DNA of 64,000 nt, from contig JAJEIE010000040.1 of NCBI GenBank assembly GCA_022827625.1, positions 124,001 through 188,000 of the forward strand, read 5' to 3'. Numbering within the stretch: position 1 is the first letter of the stretch; each line of letters begins with the position of its first letter. This DNA is from Candidatus Poribacteria bacterium (GTDB lineage Bacteria > Poribacteria > WGA-4E > WGA-3G). The notes beneath the pieces were generated by a model, which saw nothing but the letters and a program-made list of their open reading frames with translations, ran no database searches and was not told the DNA's origin. Position numbers and translations under genes: made by a program. Of the stretch, positions 33,696 through 42,064 are shown one piece after another.

Positions 33696-35138
33696 ATGGA
33701 AAAATTTGATAAACCTGCTGGAACAAGCGATTTTTTACCTGAACAAATGGTTCAGCGGAATTTCGTCGAAAAGATTGTTCGCGAGACTTTTGAAAATTAC
33801 GGATACGCACAAGTTCAGACACCGCTATTTGAATCTTTTGCCCTTTTATCTGCCCAATCTGGTGAGGAAATCCGGCACAAGATGTTCACCTTTGTCGGTT
33901 CAGATCGAGTGGATTACGCCTTGAGGCCTGAGATGACCGCACCCGTTTGCCGCCTCATCGCTAACGGACAACTTGGGCACCTTTCTTATCCGTACAAACT
34001 CTACTATATCGGGCAATGTGTCCGACAAGAACCCGTTACAGATGGTGCCGAAGTAAAAAGAGAATTTCGACAGGCTGGTGTTGAACTCATTGGACCGGCT
34101 TCTGCCTACGCCGATGCAGAAATTATTGCGATCCCCGTCCGTATCCTCGAAAAACTCAACATTTCACACACGAAGTTAAAAATCGGCAATACTGGAATTT
34201 TCCGAGAGATTTTCAAACAGGTCTCATTGGATACACAGGATCACGCTGAAATTATATGGGACCTCGACTATCTCGCACGTTTGCGTACCGAAGCACGATT
34301 TTGGGATCTGGAAACACTCCGCGACGCGCTGAATATGTTGCGGCGAGCACAGGGAACTGACTACGAAGGAAAATATAAGATTGAAGCCTTCACGGTTCAA
34401 AAATTAACTGACAGTAATGCTCTCGCGATTGCTGAGCAATTGCCGGAGATTGCTGAGGAAACCTATAAAGCGCGGTGGCAACGCTATTTCAATATCTCTG
34501 AAGAAACCGCTCGATGTTGCATAGAGATCTCGAAAATTTCCGGCGACAAAGATACTGTCATGAAGGTATGGGAAACACGCTTCGGTAATACGGCACAAGC
34601 CGCACGTCAGGAGCTACTTGCCCTTTGTGAGTGCTTGGAGAGCTATGATATTACAGATTTTGAAATCAATTTGGGCATCACGCGTGGGTTCGATTTCTAT
34701 ACCGGCACAGTCTTTCAGATTGAATTGCCTGAGACACACCGACCGCTCTGTGGCGGTGGGAGATACGACAAACTAATTGAGTCTTTCGGTGGCGCACCAA
34801 CACCAGGGGCTGGCTTCGCATTCCAATTTGATGCACTTGTGGAAGCGTTTATTGGCACAGAAAAGACGACTGTCAACGGAAGAAATGACTATTTCATCGC
34901 AGCAGAAACACCAGAACGGATTGTGGAGGCACAGCGACTCGCTGAAACATTACGGAAAAAGGGTAAGAACGTGGAGGTCGATTTGATGGAACGCGACTTA
35001 CAAGCGCAGCAGGATTACGCCAGCCAAGCAAACTATGATTACCTAATCCGTTTGGTTTCTGATGAACCCATCCGCCGAATTCAAATCAAAACGGGTGATA
35101 CACAAGTCGTCACTGTTAGTGACCTCATAAACGTATAG
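33696..35138 (+). CDS. hisZ: ATP phosphoribosyltransferase regulatory subunit, long form
   Basis: 480 aa, class II aminoacyl-tRNA-synthetase fold. DKPAGTSDFLPEQM begins it, followed by YALRPEMTAPVCRLIA, REFRQAGVELIG (the HisZ version of motif 2, differing from RYRQFFQ of the true HisRS downstream), GITRGFDFYTG and GGGRYDKLIESFG. HisZ binds short-form HisG and provides its regulation by histidine. The next gene is a short hisG, confirming the role. It is longer than typical HisZ (about 330-400 aa) because it keeps a C-terminal region (about 395-480: NDYFIAAETPERIVEAQRLAETLR) resembling the HisRS anticodon-binding domain. A second true histidyl-tRNA synthetase was considered and rejected. Confidence 0.85.
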   Translation: MEKFDKPAGTSDFLPEQMVQRNFVEKIVRETFENYGYAQVQTPLFESFALLSAQSGEEIRHKMFTFVGSDRVDYALRPEMTAPVCRLIANGQLGHLSYPYKLYYIGQCVRQEPVTDGAEVKREFRQAGVELIGPASAYADAEIIAIPVRILEKLNISHTKLKIGNTGIFREIFKQVSLDTQDHAEIIWDLDYLARLRTEARFWDLETLRDALNMLRRAQGTDYEGKYKIEAFTVQKLTDSNALAIAEQLPEIAEETYKARWQRYFNISEETARCCIEISKISGDKDTVMKVWETRFGNTAQAARQELLALCECLESYDITDFEINLGITRGFDFYTGTVFQIELPETHRPLCGGGRYDKLIESFGGAPTPGAGFAFQFDALVEAFIGTEKTTVNGRNDYFIAAETPERIVEAQRLAETLRKKGKNVEVDLMERDLQAQQDYASQANYDYLIRLVSDEPIRRIQIKTGDTQVVTVSDLINV

Positions 35139-35169
35139 ACTTCTACGTTATAGATGAAGGAGAAGATAG

Positions 35170-35949
35170 ATGCAAACGGAAGCACAACGGACGCTGAATC
35201 TGCTTTTACCAAAGGGAAGTCTGCAGCCAGAGACCCTTGAGATGTTTCAGCGTGCCGGTTACGAACTTAACGGTTATACCGCAACTGACCGATCCTATCG
35301 GGCAACCTTCCAAAACGATAGCAATTTTCAAATCAAAATTTCACGTCCGCAGGAGATACCCGTCTACGTCGGTATGGATGATTTTTACGACGTAGGGATT
35401 ACTGGGCAAGATTGGGTCGAGGAAACCGATGCTGATGTCGAAGAAATCTTGCCTTTAGCGTATGGACACATTGATATTATCCTCGCTGTTCGTGAGGAAC
35501 AAGAGGGCATCAACACATTTGAGGATTTGATAAATCTCGCTGATAGGGACATCCGTATCTCCACCGAATACCTGAACATTGCTGAGAAATATATCCTCGA
35601 AAAGACGGAAAATAAGATCGCACCGGCGATTTTAACACCGTGGAAACGGCTGAATACGACAGGTTCTTATCAGTCCCCGATCACGCTTATGTTGTCTTTC
35701 GGCGCGACTGAGGGGAAACCGCCGGAGGAAGCCGACGCTATTATTGACAATTCGACGGCGTCTCGGCGGACAATCAAGGCAAATGCCCTCAAGCAGATTG
35801 AACTCTTACGTGAATCCGAATCCACCCTCATTGCGAACCCGAAGGCACTCACGGACGCTTGGAAACGTGAAAAGATTGAAGAACTTAAGCAGACCTTACA
35901 AAAAGGGCTGCGGAGACGTCGGAGTCAAGCACTCCCTGGACACATTTAA
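35170..35949 (+). CDS. hisG: ATP phosphoribosyltransferase, short form (first step of histidine biosynthesis)
   Basis: 259 aa, preceded by AAGGAGAAGATAG. LLLPKGSLQPETLEMFQRAGYEL at the N-terminus, the central DVGITGQDWVEE segment and DAIIDNSTASRRTIKANALKQIE near 195-215 match HisG catalytic domains. The last 35 residues are basic. It lacks the C-terminal ACT-like histidine-sensing domain of the long form, so it needs HisZ, encoded 31 bp upstream. It catalyses ATP plus PRPP to phosphoribosyl-ATP in the cytoplasm. Feedback is through HisZ; expression is probably controlled by the upstream leader. Confidence 0.93.
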   Translation: MQTEAQRTLNLLLPKGSLQPETLEMFQRAGYELNGYTATDRSYRATFQNDSNFQIKISRPQEIPVYVGMDDFYDVGITGQDWVEETDADVEEILPLAYGHIDIILAVREEQEGINTFEDLINLADRDIRISTEYLNIAEKYILEKTENKIAPAILTPWKRLNTTGSYQSPITLMLSFGATEGKPPEEADAIIDNSTASRRTIKANALKQIELLRESESTLIANPKALTDAWKREKIEELKQTLQKGLRRRRSQALPGHI

Positions 35950-36068
35950 GATCTTTTGTCTATCGGACTTCGCCACGGTCTTCCGTTGTCAGATCGTTGG
36001 TTTCTGGTGAAGTCGGCGTGTTCTTACGTGGAACCGAGGTTCCTAAAAAATTTAAGAGGAGAAAATTT

Positions 36069-37400
36069 ATGGCAGCCCCATTCATTAAACCGCGCGTTCC
36101 GCGAGGGATGCGGGATATTTTACCTGAACAGATGATCCGCAGGCAATACGTTATAGATGTGATCCGTGGCGTGTTCGAGGAGTTTGGGTTTGAGCCTTTA
36201 CAAACACCCGCTTTGGAACTATCTGAAGTACTCACAGGGAAATACGGACCAGACGCTGAGAAACTTATCTATCAGGCGGGACATGTCGGTGGTAAAGAAG
36301 ACATCTCCCTCCGTTACGATCTTTCGGTACCGCTCTGTCGCGTTGTTGCTATGCACCCACAACTGCCGAAACCCTTTAAGCGTTACCAGATTGACCCCGT
36401 CTGGCGAGCAGAACGCCCACAAAAGGGACGCTACCGCCAATTCTTCCAGTGCGATGCGGATACCGTTGGAACCGAGAGCATGCTCGCCGATGCTGAGAAC
36501 GTCAATCTCATCTATCAGGTGTTGACTCGACTCGGCTTCAAGCAGTTTGAGATTAATATCAACGACCGAAAACTTATCACCGGGATTGGGCAATTTGCCG
36601 GTGTATCTACGGAACAACTTAGCGGACTTTATCGCTCCATTGATAAATTAGATAAGATTGGACTATCGGGAGTCAGAGCGGAATTAGCAGAAAACCAGAT
36701 TCCGGAACCCGTTATTGAGAAACTCCTCTCGCTCCTTCAAATTGAAGGCGATGCAGAAACAGTCCTGAATGCCCTCTCTGAACGACTCGGTGATTCTGAA
36801 GTCGCAAACGAAGGGATTTCGGAATTGGAAGAACTCAGCGGTTACCTCACGATACTCGGTGTTCCAGAGGAATTTTATAGGATAAACGTCTCAATGGTCC
36901 GTGGGTTAGAATACTACACGGGTCCGATCTATGAAACAGTCGTTGAGGAACCGAAAATTGGAAGTATCACTGGTGGTGGAAGGTACGATGAACTCATCGG
37001 AAGTTTCAGCAAACAGAGTTATCCGGCAACAGGCACCAGTTTCGGAATTGAGCGGATTATTGACGTGATGGAAGAATTTGATATGTTCCCATCGGCTGTA
37101 GGTAAGACAGTTACACAAGTGTTAGTGACTGTTTTTGATGCAGATCTCGCCCAAGCGTCTCTGAAGTTAGCGACGCTCCTGCGCAGCAGCGGCATCCGGA
37201 CAGAGGTCTACTGTCGTCCAACACGCATCAGCACACAGATGAAATACGCCGATAACAAAGGTATACCGTATGCCGTTATCCTCGGATCTGATGAGGTAGA
37301 AACTGGCACGGTCGCAGTTCGAGACCTCGCGAGTAGAGAGCAGCAAGTTATCCCACGAGAGAAACTTGTCGAACACATCCAAGGATTCGTAGGCGTGTAA
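36069..37400 (+). CDS. hisS: histidyl-tRNA synthetase
   Basis: 443 aa from ATG 36069, preceded by AAGAGGAGAAAATTT; an upstream in-frame start at 35997 is disfavoured. KPRVPRGMRDILPEQM, ISLRYDLSVPLCRV, WRAERPQKGRYRQFFQCDADTVG (motif 2), SMVRGLEYYTGPIYE (histidine A motif) and TGGGRYDELIGSF are HisRS signatures; FGIERI near 350 is motif 3. The C-terminal anticodon-binding domain starts near 357. It charges tRNA-His, so placing it under the same His leader as hisZG ties tRNA charging to amino acid supply. The 119-bp gap after hisG contains a GACTTCGCCA/TGGTGAAGTC hairpin (35966-36014) without a T tract. Confidence 0.93.
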   Translation: MAAPFIKPRVPRGMRDILPEQMIRRQYVIDVIRGVFEEFGFEPLQTPALELSEVLTGKYGPDAEKLIYQAGHVGGKEDISLRYDLSVPLCRVVAMHPQLPKPFKRYQIDPVWRAERPQKGRYRQFFQCDADTVGTESMLADAENVNLIYQVLTRLGFKQFEININDRKLITGIGQFAGVSTEQLSGLYRSIDKLDKIGLSGVRAELAENQIPEPVIEKLLSLLQIEGDAETVLNALSERLGDSEVANEGISELEELSGYLTILGVPEEFYRINVSMVRGLEYYTGPIYETVVEEPKIGSITGGGRYDELIGSFSKQSYPATGTSFGIERIIDVMEEFDMFPSAVGKTVTQVLVTVFDADLAQASLKLATLLRSSGIRTEVYCRPTRISTQMKYADNKGIPYAVILGSDEVETGTVAVRDLASREQQVIPREKLVEHIQGFVGV

Positions 37401-37421
37401 AAAGTTTATTCGGTTAAAAAA

Positions 37422-38609
37422 ATGAGGCAGTTCTACCAACACCCTAATTTCACCCGTTATATCCTTCTGCTCTTTTGCATCGTTCAGGCGGTGCAATTGA
37501 CCAGTGCAGGGTGTAGTCACACCAAACCGTATTATCATCCTGACATCCCTGAAATCGAGAGACACGATAGTGAAACAGAGAGTGTTCTTCACTATCGCCT
37601 TTTACTACTCGGTGATGGGGGAGAGCCGAAACAAGGTGAACCTGTCTTGGAAACGCTCCGCGAATGGGGAAAGAAAGACGCTGCGAAAACAAGCATTGTC
37701 TTTTTAGGAGATAATATGTATCCAGAAGGGATGACGGAACGCAGAAAACATGAAGCAGCAGAACGACTTGCCCCACAACTCTCGGTTGTTAAGACCGCTG
37801 GTGTACACGGACTGTTCATTCCCGGCAATCACGATTGGGCAGGTGGGAAGGCTGAGGGATATAGCGGACTTCTCGCACAAGAGCAATTTATTAACGATGC
37901 CTTATCGGGAGAGCTGAACTTCCTACCGTCGGGAGGATCACCGGGTCCAGTTGCGCTTGAATTCCCCAAAGCCAACCCCGCAGTCCGGCTTATTGTTCTG
38001 GATACACACTGGTGGCTCCATCAACACAACAAGCCGGAAAAGTCGCCTGAAAAAATTATAGAAGAACTTGTTGCACTCTTAGATACCGAGTTACCTGTTA
38101 TCGTTGTCGGGCATCATCCACTGGAAACTTACGGACCACATGGAGGTTTCTTTGATTGGAAGTCCCATCTTTTTCCTGCCAGAGATATAAAAAGGTGGCT
38201 CTGGGTTCCGGTCCCTATATTCGGAGCCGCATATCCTTATTGGCGGAAATACTGGTATAAATCCGATCAAGATATAAGAGGCGCGCGAAACAAGAATATG
38301 GTGACTCAGCTGAACAGCGCATTGTCCACCGGGAAGTCCACCAACCGAAACCCGCCGCTTTTAATTTATGTTTCCGGACATGAACATTCTCTGCAAGTCT
38401 TGAAAGATGATATAATCGATTATCTGCTCGTCAGTGGAGCTGCTGCGGCTCGGAAGGTTACGGAAGTGACATCTGGAGAGAATACACTGTTCGCACATCA
38501 ACATACCGGTTTCATGGCAATAGATTTTTTCACCGATGGAAAGATTTTGCTGCGCGTCGTTGAACCCGAGGGAAAAGGTGTCGTATTTCACCGATGGCTG
38601 ACTTTTTAG
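37422..38609 (+). CDS. calcineurin-like metallophosphoesterase lipoprotein
   Basis: 395 aa. The N-terminal signal ends in LTSAGC, a lipobox-like site, predicting an outer or inner membrane lipoprotein. The five metallophosphoesterase motifs appear in order: LLGDGGE, FLGDNMYP, PGNHDWAGG, VGHHPLETYG and SGHEHSLQ. These hold two metal ions in the family. Physiological substrate unknown. It follows hisS by 21 bp but seems functionally unrelated; it may be cotranscribed with the his genes. A strong terminator lies 150 bp downstream. Confidence 0.88.
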   Translation: MRQFYQHPNFTRYILLLFCIVQAVQLTSAGCSHTKPYYHPDIPEIERHDSETESVLHYRLLLLGDGGEPKQGEPVLETLREWGKKDAAKTSIVFLGDNMYPEGMTERRKHEAAERLAPQLSVVKTAGVHGLFIPGNHDWAGGKAEGYSGLLAQEQFINDALSGELNFLPSGGSPGPVALEFPKANPAVRLIVLDTHWWLHQHNKPEKSPEKIIEELVALLDTELPVIVVGHHPLETYGPHGGFFDWKSHLFPARDIKRWLWVPVPIFGAAYPYWRKYWYKSDQDIRGARNKNMVTQLNSALSTGKSTNRNPPLLIYVSGHEHSLQVLKDDIIDYLLVSGAAAARKVTEVTSGENTLFAHQHTGFMAIDFFTDGKILLRVVEPEGKGVVFHRWLTF

Positions 38610-38760
38610 GCTTTAATCTAAAGTTTATAAAATTACGCAAAAAAAGGCTTTCGAGAATGCCCCTAAAACGCGTTTTTGAGACAGCCCCTGTGTAAGAACA
38701 CTCCAGATTTGCACAATCGGCGAATTATTGCTGCAATATATCACATGTCTCGGCAGGCAA

Positions 38761-38788
38761 TAGGCAGGACACGGATATGTCCTGCCTA
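38761..38788 (+). terminator. intrinsic terminator after the metallophosphoesterase gene
   Basis: TAGGCAGGACA (38761-38771) pairs with TGTCCTGCCTA (38778-38788), an 11-bp perfect stem with a 6-nt loop, followed by ATTTTT. It lies between convergent genes. Confidence 0.8.
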
Positions 38789-38814
38789 ATTTTTCGCATT
38801 CTTTGCTTTGTGAA

Positions 38815-39147
38815 CTAATTATCTGTTTTGGAGTCCTGGCGAGCGTACCTTAAAAATTCCACATCTCGTAGATACGGTTCCGCTTCCGCTAATTCAAAAC
38901 GAATTTCTTGCAAATCTCCAACAATCTGTTTTAAATCCGAATCCACCTGCTGGTAGGTTTTTTCGGCTTTGTCAGGTTTATATCCGGATGCTCTCAGGTA
39001 ATATGAAGTTCCCAACCAAACGCACGCGAGTGTGGTGATTGTTGTCGTACCCACAATAATTGCCACAACAGCGGTAACCGCAATCGTAAACTTGATGACG
39101 AAGAAGAACGCCAGTCCGATAAAGATGAGTAGTAGTAACATCCCCAT
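38815..39147 (-). CDS. small membrane protein with C-terminal coiled coil (paralogue of upstream gene)
   Basis: 110 aa, AAGGAG 7 nt before the ATG. It has an N-terminal hydrophobic region spanning about residues 3-50 (probably two helices), then VVAIIVGTTTITTLACVWLGTSYYLRAS, which aligns clearly with its neighbour 39162-39398, and a charged coiled-coil tail (AEKTYQQVDSDLKQIVGDLQEIRFELAEAEP). The architecture resembles PspB/PspC-like envelope-stress proteins, but identity is not proven. The pair lies 14 bp apart on one transcript. Confidence 0.7.
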   Translation of the reverse strand: MGMLLLLIFIGLAFFFVIKFTIAVTAVVAIIVGTTTITTLACVWLGTSYYLRASGYKPDKAEKTYQQVDSDLKQIVGDLQEIRFELAEAEPYLRDVEFLRYARQDSKTDN

Positions 39148-39161
39148 ATTTGTTCTCCTTG

Positions 39162-39398
39162 TTATAGGTCTACGCCTTTAGCGATGTTGATGAGTCGTTT
39201 GACTTCTGTTTTGAGAGCCGCGATTTCTTGCTGGGCATCATTGACTTTCTGCTGCAGCATTTCTATTTCCCGTTGTGTCGCGCCTGTTTTCAAGCCCTTT
39301 TTCTTTGCCGCGTAGGAGGTACCCATCCAGACGCATCCAAGTGCTGTTACCGTGATACTTCCAAATATAATGGCAACAATTACAACGACTTGTCCCAT
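39162..39398 (-). CDS. small membrane protein with C-terminal coiled coil (PspB-like layout)
   Basis: 78 aa from ATG 39398, preceded by GGAGG 8 nt away; the TTG five codons earlier overlaps that site and is disfavoured. One transmembrane helix (about 4-28, VVVIVAIIFGSITVTALGCVWMG) is followed by a short basic loop (AAKKKGLKTG) and a heptad coiled coil (EIEMLQQKVNDAQQEIAALK). This is the layout of phage-shock PspB, although sequence similarity is not established. The GCVWMGTSY segment is shared with the downstream gene, showing a tandem duplication. Confidence 0.7.
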   Translation of the reverse strand: MGQVVVIVAIIFGSITVTALGCVWMGTSYAAKKKGLKTGATQREIEMLQQKVNDAQQEIAALKTEVKRLINIAKGVDL

Positions 39399-39494
39399 TT
39401 CCAAATCCTCCAACTTTAAAATAAAATATAGTCTTATGTATTAGAGTCAGCAAGCGCGGAAAAAGATAGAAAAAAAATGCGGGAGCGAATGGAT

Positions 39495-40346
39495 TTAGAC
39501 AAATTTTGGTGGCGTTGTCTCGTCGTTTAGTGGCGTTGTCTCGTCGTTTAGTGGCGTTGTCTCGTCGTTTAGTAGCGTTGTCTCGTCGTTTAGTGGCGTT
39601 GTCTCGTCGGAGGATTGCAAAAGTTGCATTGATTCGTCTTTCTCAAGGAGTTTTGTAACGTCATAACCTCTGCGGAGCAATTCCATTAAAAGCACGTCAT
39701 CCGGGGCTTCATTTACTGAAGGTGACGTTTTCGTACTTATGTCACCTTCGCTGGACACCGACATCGCCTCCGATGCTTCACGCACACTCGCGTAATTCAC
39801 ACCGAGATACCGTTGCGTTGTTATGACACTTTTGTGACCTAACATCTCTTGGACAGCGTAAATATCGTTCGTCTGTTCGTAGAGACGCTGCGCATACGAC
39901 TTCCGCAGCGAGTGGGTGCCGAGTTTACCATTCAGACCTGCCCCCTCAAAGGCATCCTTGAGTACATCGTATGCCGCTTTACGAGTCATCCGCTGCGAAC
40001 CTTGTCCGTTCCGAGACGTAAACAGCGAGCGGGTCGGGTCGGTGTTGCCATAGAGTTCAGTCTGCCAAGTGATAAGATCCTCAATTGCCTCTCTGCCGTC
40101 TATATTCACAGGCACGGCTCTGGACATCTCACGACCTTTCACAATGTTCAGATCAAACAATAAATCTGTGACAGGCTTGCCGTTCTGCCATACATCGTTC
40201 ACTTTTAACGCCAGTAGTTCACTAATCCGTCCGCCAACGGATACCCCCAACATAAATAGACTCCGATTTCGAACGGCGAAGATACCTTCGAAGGCATCCG
40301 ATACTTTTCGGATTTCAGCATTATTTAAAGGTCTTGTACCTTTCAT
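39495..40346 (-). CDS. minimal tyrosine recombinase with repeat-bearing C-terminal tail
   Basis: 283 aa, AGAGG before the ATG. The catalytic domain carries Arg in GGRISELL (R40), HSLRKSYAQ (about 144-152), LGHKSVITTQRYLG with His and the nucleophilic Tyr (about 178). The protein begins directly at the catalytic domain (RPLNNAEIRKVSDAF), so the usual N-terminal core-binding (SAM-like) domain is missing although the start has a good ribosome site. Residues about 190-245 are linker, and the tail is a five-copy DETTPLN heptapeptide repeat ending in PPKFV. It may be a stand-alone recombinase or a remnant. No att site or tRNA was recognised nearby. Confidence 0.8.
   Translation of the reverse strand: MKGTRPLNNAEIRKVSDAFEGIFAVRNRSLFMLGVSVGGRISELLALKVNDVWQNGKPVTDLLFDLNIVKGREMSRAVPVNIDGREAIEDLITWQTELYGNTDPTRSLFTSRNGQGSQRMTRKAAYDVLKDAFEGAGLNGKLGTHSLRKSYAQRLYEQTNDIYAVQEMLGHKSVITTQRYLGVNYASVREASEAMSVSSEGDISTKTSPSVNEAPDDVLLMELLRRGYDVTKLLEKDESMQLLQSSDETTPLNDETTLLNDETTPLNDETTPLNDETTPPKFV
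39509..39613 (-). repeat. 21-bp tandem repeat (five copies) encoding the integrase tail
   Basis: The + strand unit GTGGCGTTGTCTCGTCGTTTA is repeated at 39509, 39530, 39551, 39572 (one G to A change) and 39593 (end divergent). In frame it encodes DETTPLN or DETTLLN. Near-identity at DNA level points to recent slippage expansion, so copy number may vary between strains. Confidence 0.92.
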
Positions 40347-40420
40347 TCAAAGAACCTCTTTTCTTTATGAGTATATATTTTTTAAAACGGAATAAGTGCC
40401 TCGTTGGTTTCTAAGCCGTA

Positions 40421-41866
40421 TTAGGACACGCCAAACCTTCTTGTTTGTCGGTTATCGCACAGTTCGTACACTAACTGCTCCAGTGTACATGTTGCGTCCG
40501 TCTGACTCGTTTTCAGTTCGGTATCTACTGCTAAGGTTTTCTCGAGTGCAATCGCGAGTTCTTCAGCCGTGAAGGCGTGGAGCGTCTGAAAGATTTTGTA
40601 AGCAACATAAGGGTTCTGTTTCAGGATGTTATGAGTAGCAGATTTGGGTAAGAGGTTCCCTACTTCTTCGGCAATTGGTTGGAAGATGTTGCTTATAAAA
40701 TCCTTGAGTGGCATCCGACCCCGGAAGGGTCGAAGTTCCTTTTTCTCAGCGATTAACTTGGCTTGAAGTGCAAATCGGAATTGGCGGGCTATCGTGGAAT
40801 TAACAGGAATCGGTTCTTGACCACTTGACAACACGTCGTGGAGACTCTTCAACGCCTGTTTCGCTGAACGTTTCCCGATAGCGTCGGTTAAGTCAAAGAT
40901 ACTGTCATAAGTGTTCTGGGTTACAACGTTCCGAATATCTTGTTCATCTACCTGACGTTTATCACCAACAAAATTGATAATCTTATTGAGGGCTTCAGCA
41001 ATAGTGTGCATATCACCGCCAGTGCGGTTCCGAAGCTGCATGAAGGCGCGAGGCGTTATCTGTTTTTCGTATTCAGCGAGTTTTTCTGATACTTTTATAT
41101 ATAATGGATCTCGATTCACAGATGGGCCGGCTTCTACTGGCGCAAAGGGCCTGTAGCGTCCGACATCATCAATGGCTCTAACGAGCCTATTCCGTTCGTT
41201 CACAGCACCTCTTACCGTGAATATCAGCACACTGTTCTTCGGTAAATCGCCTTGAAGCCACTCAAGCATTAATGCGACATCATCAACGGCACTAACTTCC
41301 GTGGAATATAGGTCCAGTTCTTGGGCAATTTGCGGTAGACGTTCTAAGAACTGACGTTCTTCAGTAGTTAATCTCGTTTCCAGCTCGGCAATAAGGGCAT
41401 CAACCGAATTTATGAAGTCAAGATGCCGTTCGGCAACCTGTTGTGGCGTAACGTCCAAAAGTTTTGCCAATGTAGAGATACATTTTGAGGCGTTCGAGGT
41501 CTCAATTTTAAACGCGTTTCGGACGACTGTTATTGGTGTTGAACGTTGTTGGGCTTTAAATAAAGTTGCATCCCGGACGACAACAACCCGCCATTCTGAC
41601 ATGACAGGATAGGTATCTACCTGACTGAGGATCTCTTGGGTTGTGACCTCGGGACCTTCTAAGAAAGAGAGGTTGAAGTCCCGTGTCTCAGGCGTAAGCA
41701 GATGGTCGAGCATCTGTTTAAGGGTGCCTTCAACAAGAAAACTCTCCTCACCACAGAGCAGATACACCGGGAAAACTTTATTCGATTGAATTTCACGAAG
41801 AATATTAGGTAGGGGTTTCCGTTGTTGTCTCATGCGGACAAACTGCCGCTGATTGGGATCGCTCAC
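40421..41866 (-). CDS. holA: DNA polymerase III delta subunit with large insertion
   Basis: 481 aa from GTG 41866, overlapping the FmdB stop by four nt (GTGA). VFPVYLLCGEESFLVEGTLKQML and MSEWRVVVVRDATLFKAQQ match the N-terminal AAA-like part of HolA, NSVLIFTVRGAVNERNRLVRAI the second strand region, and the rest (LRNRTGGDMHTIAEALNKII... FDLTDAIGKRSAKQALKSL...) the lid and C-terminal domains. HolA opens the sliding clamp within the clamp loader. Typical length is about 340; here some 90 residues (about 115-205) are inserted in the ATPase-like domain and include ERHLDFINSVDALIAELETRL, which looks helical. Identity is good, the role of the insertion unknown. Confidence 0.87.
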   Translation of the reverse strand: MSDPNQRQFVRMRQQRKPLPNILREIQSNKVFPVYLLCGEESFLVEGTLKQMLDHLLTPETRDFNLSFLEGPEVTTQEILSQVDTYPVMSEWRVVVVRDATLFKAQQRSTPITVVRNAFKIETSNASKCISTLAKLLDVTPQQVAERHLDFINSVDALIAELETRLTTEERQFLERLPQIAQELDLYSTEVSAVDDVALMLEWLQGDLPKNSVLIFTVRGAVNERNRLVRAIDDVGRYRPFAPVEAGPSVNRDPLYIKVSEKLAEYEKQITPRAFMQLRNRTGGDMHTIAEALNKIINFVGDKRQVDEQDIRNVVTQNTYDSIFDLTDAIGKRSAKQALKSLHDVLSSGQEPIPVNSTIARQFRFALQAKLIAEKKELRPFRGRMPLKDFISNIFQPIAEEVGNLLPKSATHNILKQNPYVAYKIFQTLHAFTAEELAIALEKTLAVDTELKTSQTDATCTLEQLVYELCDNRQTRRFGVS

Positions 41867-42048
41867 GTCGCGTTATCGCCAACAGCCTCCTGTTGAGTCC
41901 CAGTGGTCGCAAACGCCGAGAAGCGTTTTGTCGCATCTTCTGCGCCGCAACGCGGGCATTTTGTTGTAGGTGTATCCGTATCACTCGCACGTTGAAGCAC
42001 TTCAAAATCAGTTGTGCAATCGTTGCAGCGGTATTCAAAAATTGGCAT
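41863..42048 (-). CDS. FmdB-family zinc ribbon protein
   Basis: 61 aa from ATG 42048, preceded by GAGGAGGCACG. MPIFEYRCNDC followed by TKCPRCG is the FmdB/Zn-ribbon_8 signature with four zinc-binding cysteines. These small cytoplasmic proteins are widespread and mostly uncharacterised. It lies 16 bp after the CARDB protein gene and is translationally coupled to holA. An alternative start at 42075 would add nine residues without its own ribosome site. Confidence 0.9.
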   Translation of the reverse strand: MPIFEYRCNDCTTDFEVLQRASDTDTPTTKCPRCGAEDATKRFSAFATTGTQQEAVGDNAT

Positions 42049-42064
42049 CGTGCCTCCTCTCCCT

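Noticed and set aside
33696-35138. hisZ as a second histidyl-tRNA synthetase
   Set aside because: Motif 2 is REFRQAGVELIG, the next gene is a short hisG that needs HisZ, and a full hisS follows.
39509-39613. Tandem repeat as CRISPR array
   Set aside because: Units are contiguous without spacers and lie in frame in the integrase gene.
39414-40420. tRNA or attachment site next to the integrase
   Set aside because: No tRNA-like cloverleaf and no direct repeats suitable as att sites were seen nearby.
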